Shown: positions 37,242 to 52,157, counted from the first letter of the stretch. The stretch is DNA of 64,000 bases from Glandiceps talaboti (GCF_964340395.1 NC_135553.1:20224449-20288448), one strand, 5' to 3'. Notes: a model not told the origin generated them from the letters alone. A program made the numbers and translations.

Positions 37242-37905
37242 TCATCCGTCCAGTAGCAGTAGAAGCAGCAGCAGACTAGCATTCTTACTTAGAAATGACC
37301 CAGACTTATATGTTGGTCCTTCATCGTACTGCATTCTTTCTTCCCGGCTGACTTTAGAGTTTCTGTTTCTTTGTCGTCGTTTTTGGTGCTGCTTGATACA
37401 GGCCCATGACGTGCTGTAAATGCGTTCAGTGTCAAGTTGCCTCCACGCGCTCACACTCTCTTGAGGTATGGATAAACCCAACCTGTCGTACAACCGATTC
37501 CCAAATTTACATAGACCCGAGTTAAAATTGGCTATAGCAATGCTCAACCCCAATCGCATCTCATGGTACCCATGGTGCTCCTCCTTTGGCAGGAATGTCC
37601 TTAAGGAATGATGAAACGACTCGTTGGGATTTTGTGTATGGCAGTTCTTGGCACCCTCAAGTAAATCGTCAGTGGACAGATTCTCAATCGTGGGCCAAAC
37701 AGCATTTACAACTGATTCCGGGACGGGTGTCTTCAAGGGCCTATAGGTGTCATTACCAGATGCCTTGTCACTTTGGAATTTGCACCAGCTCTTTATGCCT
37801 ACCGGACAAAATGCGTGACGAGGTTTGTCTGCAGTACTTGCATAATGAAGGATACTGGCTTTCACCTCCCGACACATGCTGTCAACATCATCTATATCAA
37901 AAATG
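37242..37905 (-). pseudogene. C-terminal part of a Mutator-like transposase
   Basis: The minus-strand frame matches the C-terminal half of the animal Mutator-like transposase family common in cnidarians and invertebrate deuterostomes. Landmarks in order are 'HAFCPVGIKSWCKFQ', a proline-rich spacer, 'STDDLLEGAKNCHTQNPNES', and near the end 'EGPTYKSGSF'. An acceptor-like 'ttgatatag' stands at 37906, and the piece 5' of it is at 38225-38665. The terminal Leu/Ser run (trinucleotide repeat 37253-37275) replaces the normal end. A lone fragment without the catalytic centre cannot act. Confidence 0.75.
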
Positions 37906-38224
37906 TAAAAAGTATAATCATAATTATGTTGTAACAACATTTGTTTGATTTTGCATTGTTACAATATGATTCGATAATTTCGCTGATGACACTACACAAT
38001 ACTTTGTACTAGGTAATATTATCAAATAACTACAATAAAATGTAATATTATCATGAAAAGAAAGAGCTAAGAAAAGAAAAGAAGAATAAAAATGAATAAA
38101 ACAATAGAATGAATATGACTTAATTTGAAAACAATTCCGAACTCTTTCCACTTACAACCCCACGTTCGAATATCTAACTGCGTCACATGTAACATAAAAT
38201 AATTGTACATAAATAACACAAACT

Positions 38225-38665
38225 TTAACCGGTGTCTACAGAAATAGCTGTAACAACTCCATTATTGGCTTTAAATCCGCGACTTGACCATGCACCATCT
38301 ACCGATACTGCAATGTTCCCAGTTTCGTTTGCACAAATCTCCTCCTCTTCACTTGCTTGTAGTTGCTTTACTTCATCCACTGCCTCTGCAAGCTCAACGG
38401 TGATTTCAGCATCGGCTGCTTCTGCTAGCTTTTTGACGTGTTGGAGATAGGGCGTCCTTCGAATTGGCGCTGGTAAACCAACAAAACTTGAAAACCGAGC
38501 TAGAGCTCGACGCCCTTTCCCGGCACGGGACGCAATCACAGACTTCTGGTTCACTTCAAAGTATTTCCCCTTTATTTTTGATGAGGGAAATGCTTCACTT
38601 GGTTCCTGGCATTTCATACATATTAAATGGAAATGGAACCCCCATCCTCTCCGACTTGAAATCAC
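38225..38665 (-). pseudogene. N-terminal part of the same Mutator-like transposase
   Basis: The frame holds a zinc-ribbon remnant (ICMKCQEP), then 'FEVNQKSVIASR', 'ALARFSSFVGLPAP' and the first catalytic region 'IAVSVDGAWSSRGF', and ends at 'VVTAISVDTG' followed by TAA. It has no ATG at its beginning. In intact relatives about 150-200 residues with the second Asp and zinc ligands follow this point; here only about 320 bp of AT-rich sequence separate it from the C-terminal piece, so the core is deleted. Confidence 0.75.
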
Positions 38666-39670
38666 TGGACCTACTGCTTAAGTTGAATATTTGTTTAGGT
38701 GTTACTAGCGTGTCTACTTGTAAATTTTGTTAAACATAAAGTGATTGTGCCATATATATTGGTATGGTTAAAAAAGCCTTAAAGTTAACCCCAGACACAG
38801 CTTAGTTGATATGTCTGGTGACATTTTGGCATAATAAAGATGATACCCTGTTCAATGAAAGATGATGTGCAAATTTAGTGGAAACATGATATCTCATAGG
38901 AGGCTTGCACAGATGGCCGACAGATTTGTGTATTTATTGTGTCCAATGAGTCTTAAAGTGCACACTGGCTATTTGTCAAACTGGGGACAAGAGAAACATA
39001 GCCACCACAACCACCATACTCCTAGCAACATATTACAAATTGATGTTGGGGTCAGAAGAAGTGAGATTAATAGGGTATTATTATAAAATATGCAGTCCCC
39101 AGCAACCATATTAGTGGCTCTTGCAACTTTAAACTCTGCAATTATATCAACTGATATAATTAATTTCAGTACAGTAATTATGATAGTGTTACTAAATTAG
39201 TGCCATCTTGTTATATTCTAAAGCTACTTCTAAAACAAAGGCCTTCTCGCTGATTTGATTATGGATATATTTGCTGAGCATTTGCATATAAATTATGAAT
39301 TGCTCGTCGTGGATATTGAAATTTGAATATCATTATTATCATTTCATTAAAATTGAAGAATACCTAACCCATACATATCTTCATTGTATTTATTTGGTAG
39401 ACTTTATTGCCCAGTCCCTTTGCGTATGCTTTGATCACCTCTAGTTTAGGCACCTAACTCTAACCCTAACCATTAACCATACTAATATCTAACCATATCT
39501 TTAAAGACTAACACAAACCATCTATGGGTGGTTGTTAAGTTTACGCAAAGAAAAAAAGCAACTTGGTCTGCCATTTTTAATATAATGATGATTTTTGGGG
39601 ATATAATTATTGTTAATATTCGGTTTGTATCATTTTATTTGTAATTGTACTCAAAGCTCTGACATAGATT
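38666..39670. other. Non-coding stretch, nothing recognised
   Basis: No TIR of the transposase relic could be identified here. Confidence 0.4.
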
Positions 39671-43433
<3,763 letters not shown>

Positions 43434-43551
43434 AAACTACAGTAACATACATTTACTGTAGGGTAACTATATGTATATATTATATAACGCTATATACTTT
43501 AATAGTATTGAGCACTAGCTGTTTACTCCAGCATATACACTTTACATATAC

Positions 43552-43667
<116 letters not shown>

Positions 43668-43714
43668 GTTTTTAGCTTTCTAATATTGTTTTACCATGCT
43701 TTTAAATCTATTGT

Positions 43715-43775
43715 ATGTACAGCGCTTTTGAAAAGGCGCTTTAGAAAATAAATAAACTTTAAACTTTATATATGC
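43715..43775 (+). mobile_element. Possible SINE tail relic
   Basis: 'cagcgcttttgaaaaggcgc' followed by 'tttagaaaataaataaac' resembles the 3' tail (gcgctatataagaac) of the tRNA-SINE at 63.9 kb and of many animal SINEs. No tRNA-like head is present. Confidence 0.3.
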
Positions 43776-44449
43776 AGTATATGTGAAGTGTCTGTGCTGT
43801 ATAATATATATATTATATACTAGTATACATGTGTTATTAATTATTTTAATATCATCATGAAAATGTTTTGTTTTTATTGGGTTTTTTTGAAAGGAAATAC
43901 ATTTTTATAATTTCAATAAAGCATTATACTATTGTTGTGACAGTTTCCATCCTTATTTGCTCTGCACTTGGCAGAGCCAGGAGAGGGCTGTGGGAATGAT
44001 GGATATTTGTTATCAGTCCTATTCCTGATATGCATAAATTAAGTTCAATCAGACTTGGCATACATCTTGTGTACTGTAGCGTAGGTGACGTGACGTATGC
44101 ACATCACTTTTCTTCAATAACATTTTAAATAAGCTTCCAATGCCAAAACCGAAGGTGGGGAGCAACTCCATAGGATCCTGTGTGGGTCACCGTCAGTGGT
44201 CACCTCTAGCTCACATATGTACAGGATCTAGGATCGTATCGGAAGAAAATGTCTAGCAGCTAAAAGACTGGGTATGAGTGACACCCCCCCCCCCCCAAAA
44301 AAAAAAGAAGAAAAAGGTGTTGCGAGTGCACGAACTAGCTATAAAAAGATTGAACATTTGCAAATAGCTTTGTCGAGTGTCTTGAATATGCTGCCTTGCC
44401 TTACCACCTCGAGCTATGGCCAGTACTTTACTATTTTACATTTAATACA

Positions 44450-44760
44450 TTTTTACATTCTAAGGCTGCACGAAATACATTTAATACATTTAATACACGG
44501 GAGATGGTTGAGGTACATTTAATGCATTTAATACATTCTAGAGTTGCACGAAATACATTCTATTCCTCGGCGATGGTCCGGGTAGCTTGCATTTAATACA
44601 TTTAATACATTTAATGCATTTAATACATTCTAGAGTTGCACGAAATACATTCTATTTCTCGGCGATGGTCCGGGTAGCTTGCATTTAATACATTTAATGC
44701 ATTTAATACATTTAATGCATTTAATACATTCTAGAGTTGCACGAAATACATTCTATGTAT
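44450..44760 (+). repeat. ATTTAATAC repeat within a 92-101-bp tandem unit
   Basis: Short units 'catttaatacatttaatg' alternate with 'gagttgcacgaaatacattc' and 'cggcgatggtccgggtagct'. The 'gagttgcac' word recurs at 44541, 44633 and 44734. Confidence 0.9.
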
Positions 44761-44764
44761 GAAG

Positions 44765-45410
44765 AATAGGGGGCAAAAAGTGCTTTTGTAATAAGAAAAA
44801 TTGGCCTTTTACAATAAGTGAGCGCTGTATAAACTCCTCTGTATGTCAAAGGCATGGCCCCCTTGTCTCTTCCCCTTACATGTAGGAATATATATTAATC
44901 AAAATGTTGTTATATTTAGTCTGTAGACCTGGAAAACAACAATCTATGAAATATTACACGCCCCTCCCTGTGCCTTGGAATGAACATGGAATGAATTAGT
45001 CATCTCACTCACTGGCAGTATATCTTACGCCCTCATGCGATTGCACTATGTCATAGTCCTCATGACGTACATGTTCTCATGACCTAGATTTATGAATGTA
45101 ATTGTCGAGGGTAAGGAATGTAACCTTGTGATGCCTAAACATGAGAAGAAACAGAAAATGGCTATTTATTTTATTTTTAAGTCGGAAGATATAGCTAGAA
45201 GTTCCAGAGATCAAAGTAAGCCGTATACCGTGTGTATCCAGCCCTTTTTTGACGTCCCTCCAATTCGCTGTGCGTGTAATTTAACCTATGAAATAATGGT
45301 TTATTCTGTCAACACAACCTTTCTTAACGTCCTACGTCATGTGCTTTCCCTGTGACAGAGAGTCAGGTCCGATGGCCTAAATGCATATACATTCTTGAAT
45401 CATTGACTGT
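44765..45410. other. 5' flank of the ABCA gene
   Basis: An 87-residue open frame (45092-45355) lacks any domain. The stretch is otherwise empty. Confidence 0.4.
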
Positions 45411-45414
45411 TACA

Positions 45415-45420
45415 TATAAA
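45415..45420 (+). promoter_or_regulatory. TATA box of the ABCA5-like gene
   Basis: TATAAA stands 41 bases before the ATG at 45456. Transcription starting about 30 bases downstream would give a 5' UTR of roughly 10 bases. Such a short leader is possible, but a distal promoter with a non-coding first exon is equally possible. Confidence 0.4.
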
Positions 45421-45455
45421 AGTGAGTGCATTTTGATTGAACACAACGTCGAAAT

Positions 45456-45542
45456 ATGGCGGGGTCACTGTCACAACAGTTGCGATGGCTGATTTACAGG
45501 AATTTTCTGCTGAAATATCGGAACAGAAGACAAACACTTCAG
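45456..45542 (+). CDS. ABCA5-like: ABCA5-like transporter, coding exon 1
   Basis: Twenty-nine codons from the ATG encode 'MAGSLSQQLRWLIYRN' and a basic end 'YRNRRQTLQ'. This is the usual ABCA start: a cytosolic helix with a tryptophan-plus-basic pattern leading into TM1. The donor CAG|GTTAGT leaves phase 0 and joins cleanly to the exon at 50584, which begins 'EVLFPLYF' like the family's 'LELFLPLLF'. ABCA proteins are full-length ABC transporters that move or flip lipids; ABCA5 acts in endolysosomes and has a roughly 1,640-residue form in mammals. Confidence 0.85.
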
Positions 45543-45779
45543 GTTAGTATGATCATGGGAGTGTACTACTAATACTATTACGTGTATTATGGTTGAACAC
45601 CTTGCCTAAACATTCCCTATTTCTGACTGCCTAATGTGTTCTGCACTGGGGTACGGTGTAACCATGGAGATTGTCATACGGTAACGCGAGTGAGGTCGTC
45701 AGGCCATTGATTGGAATTAATGCCATATTTATATAAAGGATAATATACACAGTAAAACGGTTGTGTGTATTGCAGTGTG

Positions 45780-46100
45780 TATCATACACATTTTACATGT
45801 TCCCATGGCCCAAGAACAATTTAGATAGATAAGAAACAGGCTTCCCACAGACCAATCAATACAAATATAAACAACACCATCCGACCCCTACTGATACACA
45901 GACACTCACAACACACATTGCAGACTCCGATTTTGACACAAAATTTGAAATTGATGATAGCAAGAATTTGAGTCTGTTTGCATGGTGACGTGTGTACACA
46001 TACAGTGTATGCTTAGCGCTTGGCAGGAGTGTGGTATTGTTTGTATTTGTAATGACTGGTCTGTTTGAAGCCTGTTTCTTATATATCTACAGCAGAAATA
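45780..46100. mobile_element. Fold-back MITE family E, copy 1
   Basis: The left arm 'agaaacaggcttcccacaga' with 'aaatataaacaacacca' is inverted at 46030-46080 ('ggtattgtttgtatttgtaa', 'aagcctgtttct'). The arms are about 70 bp with a spacer of about 150 bp. Confidence 0.75.
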
Positions 46101-46119
46101 TTGAAGGGTCACCGAAAGA

Positions 46120-46510
46120 CTGTGTATCATACACATTTATGTATGTTCACCAAGAACAATTTAGACAAATTAGAAACAGGCTTCCCACAGACCACACAAA
46201 TATAAACAACACCATCTGATGTACATCAACTGATACACACAGACACACCCAACATCCTTGGAACAAACTATTGAAAGTCATTAATTGCAGTCTCAGATTT
46301 TGACATACACAGAACTAGCAAGAATGTGAGTCATGTTTGCATGGTTACCGTGTGACATGTATGTACACATGATACAGTGCCTGAGGCCCTTATTGTCTAC
46401 AGGTGTGGTATTGTTTATATTTGTGATGAGTGGTCTAGGGAAGCCAGTTTCCTGCCTATCTAAATTGTTCTTGTGAACAGAAAATGTGTATGATATGCAC
46501 AATCATTTGG
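46120..46510. mobile_element. Fold-back MITE family E, copy 2
   Basis: 'gtatcatacacattt', 'aagaacaatttagac' and 'agaaacaggcttcccacaga' on the left are answered by 'gtggtctagggaagcc', 'atctaaattgttctt' and 'aaaatgtgtatgatatgc' on the right. It lies next to copy 1, and a third partial relative is at 46930-47050. Confidence 0.75.
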
Positions 46511-46547
46511 TAACCCTTCGATTTTTCAGCTTTAAATTGTTCTTGGG

Positions 46548-46930
46548 TAGTCTAGGTCCAGACTGGCCGTATTACGTACTCAATGTATCCCATTACTATC
46601 TCCAGTCTAGTCAAGGCGGTTGTTCGAGCATATCTTTCCTTGCAGCCCCCCCCCCCCCTCCCAATATAAACATGATGACGTCATGGTGTCCCCACATGAT
46701 TTTAGTTTAAACAGACTGGAGATGGAGATGGAGTCCTGGTTGGACATTTTCATATCAGTGCAGTCCGATGACAACAGCCTGTCAGTTTGTGATGGATTAC
46801 TATTGACATGCACCCTTGGTGCTTTACTCACTAAAAGGGGAGCACCACAGTTTAACACCTTTCATAACTGCCTTGACTAGACTGGAGATAGTAATTGAGT
46901 ACGTAATATGACCAGTCTGGAACTAGACTA
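46548..46930. mobile_element. TIR element family D, copy 1
   Basis: TIRs of about 65 bp: the left 'tccagactggccgtattacg' and 'tatctccagtctagtcaagg' are inverted at the right as 'ccttgactagactggagata' and 'cgtaatatgaccagtctgga'. The interior ('gatgacgtcatggtgtcccc', 'gagtcctggttggacatt') matches the copy at 49430-49745. No coding capacity. Confidence 0.8.
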
Positions 46931-47079
46931 GTTCTTGGGGAACATAAAGTGTGTATGATACACCTCAAACCACTATAGAGAATTCTCTGAGGATAAACAT
47001 CACAGCCTTTCGGGGATCCTTCAATATTTCTGCTGTAATTCTTCTCAGACTGCAGAACATACATGTATTACTAGATGCA

Positions 47080-47165
47080 TAGTCTAGTTCCTATATACAA
47101 CACATACAGTATCATTATGATGTACACCTCCATACTACTAGATGCAGCAGTACTCTAGTGGTTTT
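47080..47165. mobile_element. End fragment of MITE family C
   Basis: 'agtctagttcctatatac' with 'cagtatcattatgatgtaca' and 'cctcc' matches the ends of the family C copies at 55900 and 59035. Confidence 0.6.
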
Positions 47166-47588
47166 GCTACGTCACTCTCAGTCCTTTTTTTCTTTGCAAA
47201 CACCGTAAGAAAATGAAAAAAATTAAATTAACAATGGTGAATCACACAAAATAAAATATGAAAAAGAATAAAAAGAATTTGTAGATCTATAAAAACAAAG
47301 CTACAATTATTACAGCTAAAGTATTACCAGAAGAAAAACACGTGGACTCCCCAACACTTCAAAACAAAAAACAGTCAGGTAACAGGGCTCAAAATTAGCA
47401 GCAGTCCTGTGTCCAAAGACTACCAATTCTTGTCATGGGGCTACTACAATTTACAGTTGGTAACCCACTCAGGCTACCACTGATAATGCATGGTTTCAAG
47501 GATGGAAGATTTATAGACGTTATTTTAATAACACCACATGTATATATATCCAATAGAGGAATTCTGTTGTCAGTTCAGGAATATGAGA

Positions 47589-47653
47589 CTATTGGTCACC
47601 ATCCTTGGGCTAACAATTTCTGAAATTGGTAGCCCAAGGATGGTGACCAATAG
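47589..47653. repeat. 65-nt near-perfect hairpin
   Basis: A 24-bp perfect stem (47589-47612 with 47630-47653; left arm begins 'ctattggtcaccatcc') is followed inside by one A/G mismatch, a further 6-bp stem (CAATTT/AAATTG) and a 3-nt loop. It lies at the edge of the TIR element at 47667-48035. Confidence 0.9.
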
Positions 47654-47659
47654 TTTCAA

Positions 47660-48035
47660 GGGTATTTTGCTAGTCTAAGATGACATGTTTGTGAAACGTA
47701 TTCTGGTTTTAAAACTTTAAAAAAGCGTCTGCAAACACCTTAAAATGACCTTTATTCAGTCACTTCCCTTCGGATTTACTTCGAGGGTTTTCGGGTATTT
47801 CCGGTCCCACCTAGACCACAGGATTTTGTGACGTCATAAGGAGTACTCATTAGCACTAAGGTGATGACGAGCGTAGTCACTAGGTGAATAAAACTCAACA
47901 GCATACATTGCTGATGGTTAAAATAGACATCAGTAAACAAAAACTACAGTCCACATGACTTATTAACCAACATTTACCGATATTTAAAGTTTTAAAACCA
48001 GAATGCCTTTCACAAACATGTCGTCTAGCAAATTA
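47660..48035. mobile_element. TIR element family G
   Basis: The left 'ttgctagtctaagatgacat' and 'attctggttttaaaacttta' are inverted as 'taaagttttaaaaccagaat' and 'atgtcgtctagcaaa' at about 47985-48035. TIRs of about 50 bp, total about 370 bp, no coding frame. Confidence 0.75.
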
Positions 48036-48636
48036 GCGATAGTGAATGTGAGCATTTTGAATCACCTTTAATGGGATATGTGTTTCAAGCCTTGGGTCAT
48101 CACATAGTGTTCTAATTTGGTTCTGGCATATCCTTTTTCCCTGTAGCTCTGCGAAGGAACAGGTTTTCAAACCTAGATGTTAATCCTAATCCGTAGTGGG
48201 TCTTTAAAACACAGCTAGAATTACCCCAGAGACAATGATTATCTGTCATTTTCCAGTAGGTTGAGCCAGATAGCTAAATTTTTGCCTGGGGGTTGATGTT
48301 TAAATTCATGTCATGGTTCATTTACATGCCATATAGAAATTTATGTCATATTTGCTAAGATAAAAAACTGTGAATTAAAAAACAATGATTTTTCCAAAAC
48401 TACACAGTACACAATCTCATATATTATTGACATCACTAACATATACTGTACACAAATATTTGAAAAAGCTCCAAGTGTCAATAATGCAAAGATGAAATAC
48501 ATAAGTACATGTATGATTTTTTGAAGGTCATAGCTACTCAGAATCACATGACAGTTAATTTATATAGAGACTATTTCAACATTAGATATGTCACACAATA
48601 AATTTGCTGTATAGTGCAATAGTATTAAAGTATGCT

Positions 48637-49410
48637 TAGGCCAAATATAAAAAAGTTGTTTGGTTCCGGTTATCCGACCCCACCTAGATTTTCAGGGCGA
48701 CCCTTAACTCTTTTTTTTAATGTATTCAAGAAAAATAATAATAAAATCACAAAAATCGTGAAGTCTTGCAAGAAATAGTGGGTGCGGAAACTGACATAAA
48801 CTTAAAAAGACAATATAAAACTATTCTTATTATGTTGGGATCTTATATAGCGCTTTCCCACGCCATGCTCCAACCACTTTATAATTATTACCCCTGGCTC
48901 GGATCAGAACGGCACAACGGCCCTTTAGTCTTCCTCAGCTCAATCCTTTGCAGCCATTTAAGCGCATAGGATTAAAGCCTTCACATTGCAACCTACATCC
49001 TACCAGGTCCCCAATTATACAGCTGGGTTGACTGTGGCACAGTCGTGGTTCCAATCTTGCCCAAGGACTTAAGCCACTCAGAAACAAACAGCAGGCAGCA
49101 ACAGGGCTCAAACCTGCAACCTGTAGATTCCGAAGCCGGTCACGTTAACCATTCACCCATCATGACTCCACTACTTGAATTAGGTGCAAAATAAGTGCAT
49201 AGGGTAATAACAATAATGTAATGTAATGGCTGTACATCTGATAGGAAGAAATGAACAACACAGAGACCATTAGGAAAACAATGGAAAACCTGAACTCGAC
49301 ACTCACATATGAAAAAATATTAATAAAATAAAATAAAAATTCTACCTGCCCCACCTATTTTAAAATTGAATGTAATTGGAACCACACAAATTTTTTTTTA
49401 CGCCTTATTA
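48637..49410. mobile_element. TIR element family F, copy 4, split by a SINE
   Basis: The left 'gtttggttccggttatccga' and right 'tgtaattggaaccacacaaa' are the family F ends. The family's interior lies on both sides of an inserted tRNA-SINE at about 48825-49172, which explains its double length. Confidence 0.75.
48825..49172 (-). mobile_element. tRNA-derived SINE, nested copy
   Basis: Minus-strand copy of the SINE at 63.64 kb. The tRNA-like head with a B box (reverse complement 'gggctcaaacc' at 49104) is at the high-coordinate end, and the tail 'gcgctatataagatccc' ends near 48830. The middle parts ('cggatcagaacggcacaacg', 'gccctttagtcttcctc') match the other copy closely. Confidence 0.8.
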
Positions 49411-49428
49411 CAATGTAATTACTTATAG

Positions 49429-49745
49429 TCTAGTTCCTGATGGACCATATTCCATACTACATTAACTTCACACTTAAAGGTTATACCGTCTAGTCTAGTC
49501 AAGCCCGTGACTCTCACACAGAATTCTGTGCTCCCACCTACAGCATTCATATAAAAATGATGACGTCATCGCATCCTCATGTGATTTTAGTTAAAAACAG
49601 GCTGGAGGTTGAGTCCTGGTTGGACATTGGACATAGTCAAAACAGCTGTATCAAATGAATATTAATGAGCGATGACGTCAGTCCGTCAATTTGTGGTGGA
49701 TTACTACTGACATGTGCCGTTCACGCTTCACTCACCTTGGGGTTT
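49429..49745. mobile_element. TIR element family D, copy 2
   Basis: It shares 'aaaaatgatgacgtcatcgc', 'gagtcctggttggacatt' and 'gtggattactactgacatg' with copy 1 at 46548, and starts with 'agtctagttcctgatgg'. The right arm is degraded. Confidence 0.7.
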
Positions 49746-49753
49746 AGTCTAGC

Positions 49754-49836
49754 TGCTAGACCTCGGATGTTCTTCTGATACAATACAACACATGACCGAA
49801 CATCGCTATCCAGGATGGAACATCCGAGGTCTAGCA
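49754..49836. repeat. Perfect 19-bp inverted repeat
   Basis: 'tgctagacctcggatgttc' (49754-49772) is exactly inverted at 49818-49836 with a 45-base spacer. Either a minute TIR element or the end of the adjoining family D copy. Confidence 0.85.
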
Positions 49837-50583
49837 AAAGTCATCTCAGCAGTTCAGAGAAATAAATAACTGCCAATCAGAGAACCTCAATGATGACAAG
49901 CACAAACAGAGGACAATAGCTAATTTTTTCAAGCATATTCAGATTAAGGAAGGGCTTGTAAAAATAACCACCGTGCCTTTACTGAATTGTGTGAATGACA
50001 ATGTTTACACACTGATCAAACTCACAATTACCATAATCCGATCAAGACATAATAGTTAGTAGTATGTATTATAGAGGTCATGGGTTATTGAATATATTAA
50101 CATATATATATGCATACATGGCCCAACGCACGGCCATACGTCATCTCAATGGAATGTCAAGTCTGAAAATGACATTAGCTAGACCTTCGGGCAAGCCAAC
50201 ACTGCGAACTTCGTTCGCACAACGAATTCATTTATCATATCAGAAGATAGCCCGAAAATCTAGCATCAAGACTACTTGGGGTTGAGCCACTATTAATGCC
50301 TTGAGTCATGATGTCATTTGATTGTTCATGATTGGCTCTGCAGTTGTCTTCACTGATGAAGGAGGGAGGGTTATTGTTGTGTTCCCCCTTCCCCCCCCCC
50401 CCCCAAAAAAAAAAAAAAAAAAAGATTTGCATACTGCATGGGCTGGACAAGCACACCAAAAGAAGCGGGGGTATTTAATTGATTTGCGCGCTGACCAGAA
50501 ACAATTCTTTCTCTTTATTTTTGGCCTAATATAGTAATATTTGTGTATTTACTACAATTTTCTCCTTCATTCTTTATTTATAG

Positions 50584-50962
50584 GAGGTCCTTTTCCCGCT
50601 CTATTTCATTCTCATGTTGGGTGCATTTATTCTGCCAAATCAACCCAAGACCTATCCAGCTATCTCATCATTCCCAAGCCACAATCTGTCGATGTTTACC
50701 AATCCTTCGTTGTGCTCTGGTGGCCTTGCCGTCACTCCAAATACCAGCAAGGCCCAAGATGTGGTTGAGAATGTGACATCTCTCCTGGGTTTGACAGAAC
50801 CATACAGAGTGTATGACAGTGAACAAGAGATGGTTGATGCACACTTTAATAACACGATCTCATGCGGCGTGGTATTTAATGGAGATGTTGATGATATGAA
50901 TTATACCATCAGAACAGCATATTGGGCACTACCAGACATGCAAACTGATTTTACAGGAGTGG
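50584..50962 (+). CDS. ABCA5-like: ABCA5-like transporter, coding exon 2
   Basis: Acceptor 'tttatttatag', donor GTATGT, 379 nt, phase 0 in and 1 out. It encodes the rest of TM1 ('EVLFPLYFILMLGAFIL') and most of the first extracellular/luminal loop, with N-glycosylation sequons NVT, NNT and NYT. The loop is short, as in the ABCA3/ABCA5 groups, unlike the roughly 600-residue loop of ABCA1/4/7. 'NLSMFTNPSLCSGGLAVTP' resembles the family's 'IGYTPVTNTT' region where such loops begin with a nucleotide-binding-like fold. Confidence 0.9.
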
Positions 50963-51263
50963 GTATGTCTGTACAAGATTCTATATGAGTATAACCTGTG
51001 TTATTAGGCACCTGCTCTGGGGAAAGCCATTATGATTATATGTACGATTAGGGTGACCATAATTTATTTTATGTTTCTCATTACTTTTTCATATACTTAA
51101 CTATGGGTCAGTTGGTCAATGTTGATAAACATTCTTAAAAATTTAACACGTACATTTTTGTAAATTGTATTATTAAACTGTTGTGATGTTTGTTTGTTTT
51201 TAAAAGGAACACATAAACTGTACTATTGTGCTGCAGTGCTATTGACACTATTTTTGTTCCCAG

Positions 51264-51376
51264 ATCAATGCCGAGACAATGCTGATGGTTTGAGTACTAC
51301 TTCCTGCTCAGCCAACCAGTACTTGAATACAGGATTTGCTGCCCTGCAGACTGCAATAGATCAAGTACTCATTGCA
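51264..51376 (+). CDS. ABCA5-like: ABCA5-like transporter, coding exon 3
   Basis: Acceptor 'ttgttcccag', donor GCA|GTAAGT, 113 nt, phase 1 in and 0 out. It encodes 'DQCRDNADGLSTTSCSAN' and 'QYLNTGFAALQTAIDQVLIA'. The 'YL..GF..LQ.AID..I' pattern is the conserved segment at the end of the first loop in short-loop ABCA proteins. Confidence 0.9.
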
Positions 51377-51730
51377 GTAAGTATACTACATGTACAATTT
51401 TACTCAAGATAGAAACCTACAATTCAATAGCCTGTCTACCCTGCTGATCTGTGATTGTGATAGCTCACGTAACTGTCGGTTTGCTATGATATCTGTTCAA
51501 ACCCTCACCCTAAAAGCAGTTATCCGAATATCTGTATGCAGGGTTCTCCACACGTTTCATTTGGAAAATAGAGGAGCGGTCCCATTTACAAAATTTACAT
51601 ATGATAATGACATGTAAATCATATGTAAATTATCACACTTCATGCATTGTGGACTACGTTCGTCACAGTTACACTTGTTTATGACCAATGTTATGTGCTC
51701 TTGATTGTAATTCTTTAGTGAAAAGTGTAC

Positions 51731-51920
51731 AACAGAACCCCATGTCATACAAGTGCAAGTATGGCGCACTCAACGTATTTGCACTAGTGCTTGCAGTGTT
51801 CTTTGTGCCCGTACTTTCACAAGCATAGCAAATGAAAGAGCTGCAGAAAACACTGCAAGCATGAGTGCTAATGCTCTTATGTACCCATACTAGAAATTGC
51901 GTGGCATGGGGTTCGGTTAG
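51731..51920. mobile_element. Fold-back element in ABCA intron 3
   Basis: 'gaaccccatg', 'agtgcaagtatgg' and 'tgcttgcagtgtt' on the left are inverted as 'aacactgcaagca', 'cccatac' and 'catggggttc' on the right. Imperfect arms of about 75 bp. Confidence 0.65.
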
Positions 51921-51960
51921 TGTTACATACAAAAATGTATGTTTATCTGCATAAAAATCA

Positions 51961-52157
51961 TACAGCGTGATCACACAATTTCTTGTGATACAAATAACCT
52001 TGTCCTCATTTGCATATCATTTGCATGCAGGTATGCAATAGTGTTTCTGCAGTGAAAATACAGCGTGATCACACAATTTCTTGTGATACAAATAACCTTG
52101 TCCTCATTTGAATATCATTTGCATGCAGGTATGCAAATAGTGTTTCTGCAGTGAAAA
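51961..52157 (+). repeat. 98-bp tandem duplication
   Basis: Units starting 'tacagcgtgatcacacaatt' at 51961 and 52059 differ at only about two positions. Confidence 0.92.

Larger units (their letters stand above)
45543..50583 (+). other. ABCA intron 1 (5.0 kb)
   Basis: Bounded by GTTAGT and ATTTATAG. It contains fold-back families D and E, the TIR element F with a nested SINE, and several perfect hairpins listed separately. Homopolymer C and A runs lie at 46643-46661 and 50390-50422. Confidence 0.8.

Noticed and set aside
48766-48969. Open frames 'LGSYIALSHAMLQPLYNYYPWLGSE' here and at 63603-63965
   Set aside because: Both are translations of the tRNA-SINE body and tail in the antisense direction, not a gene family.
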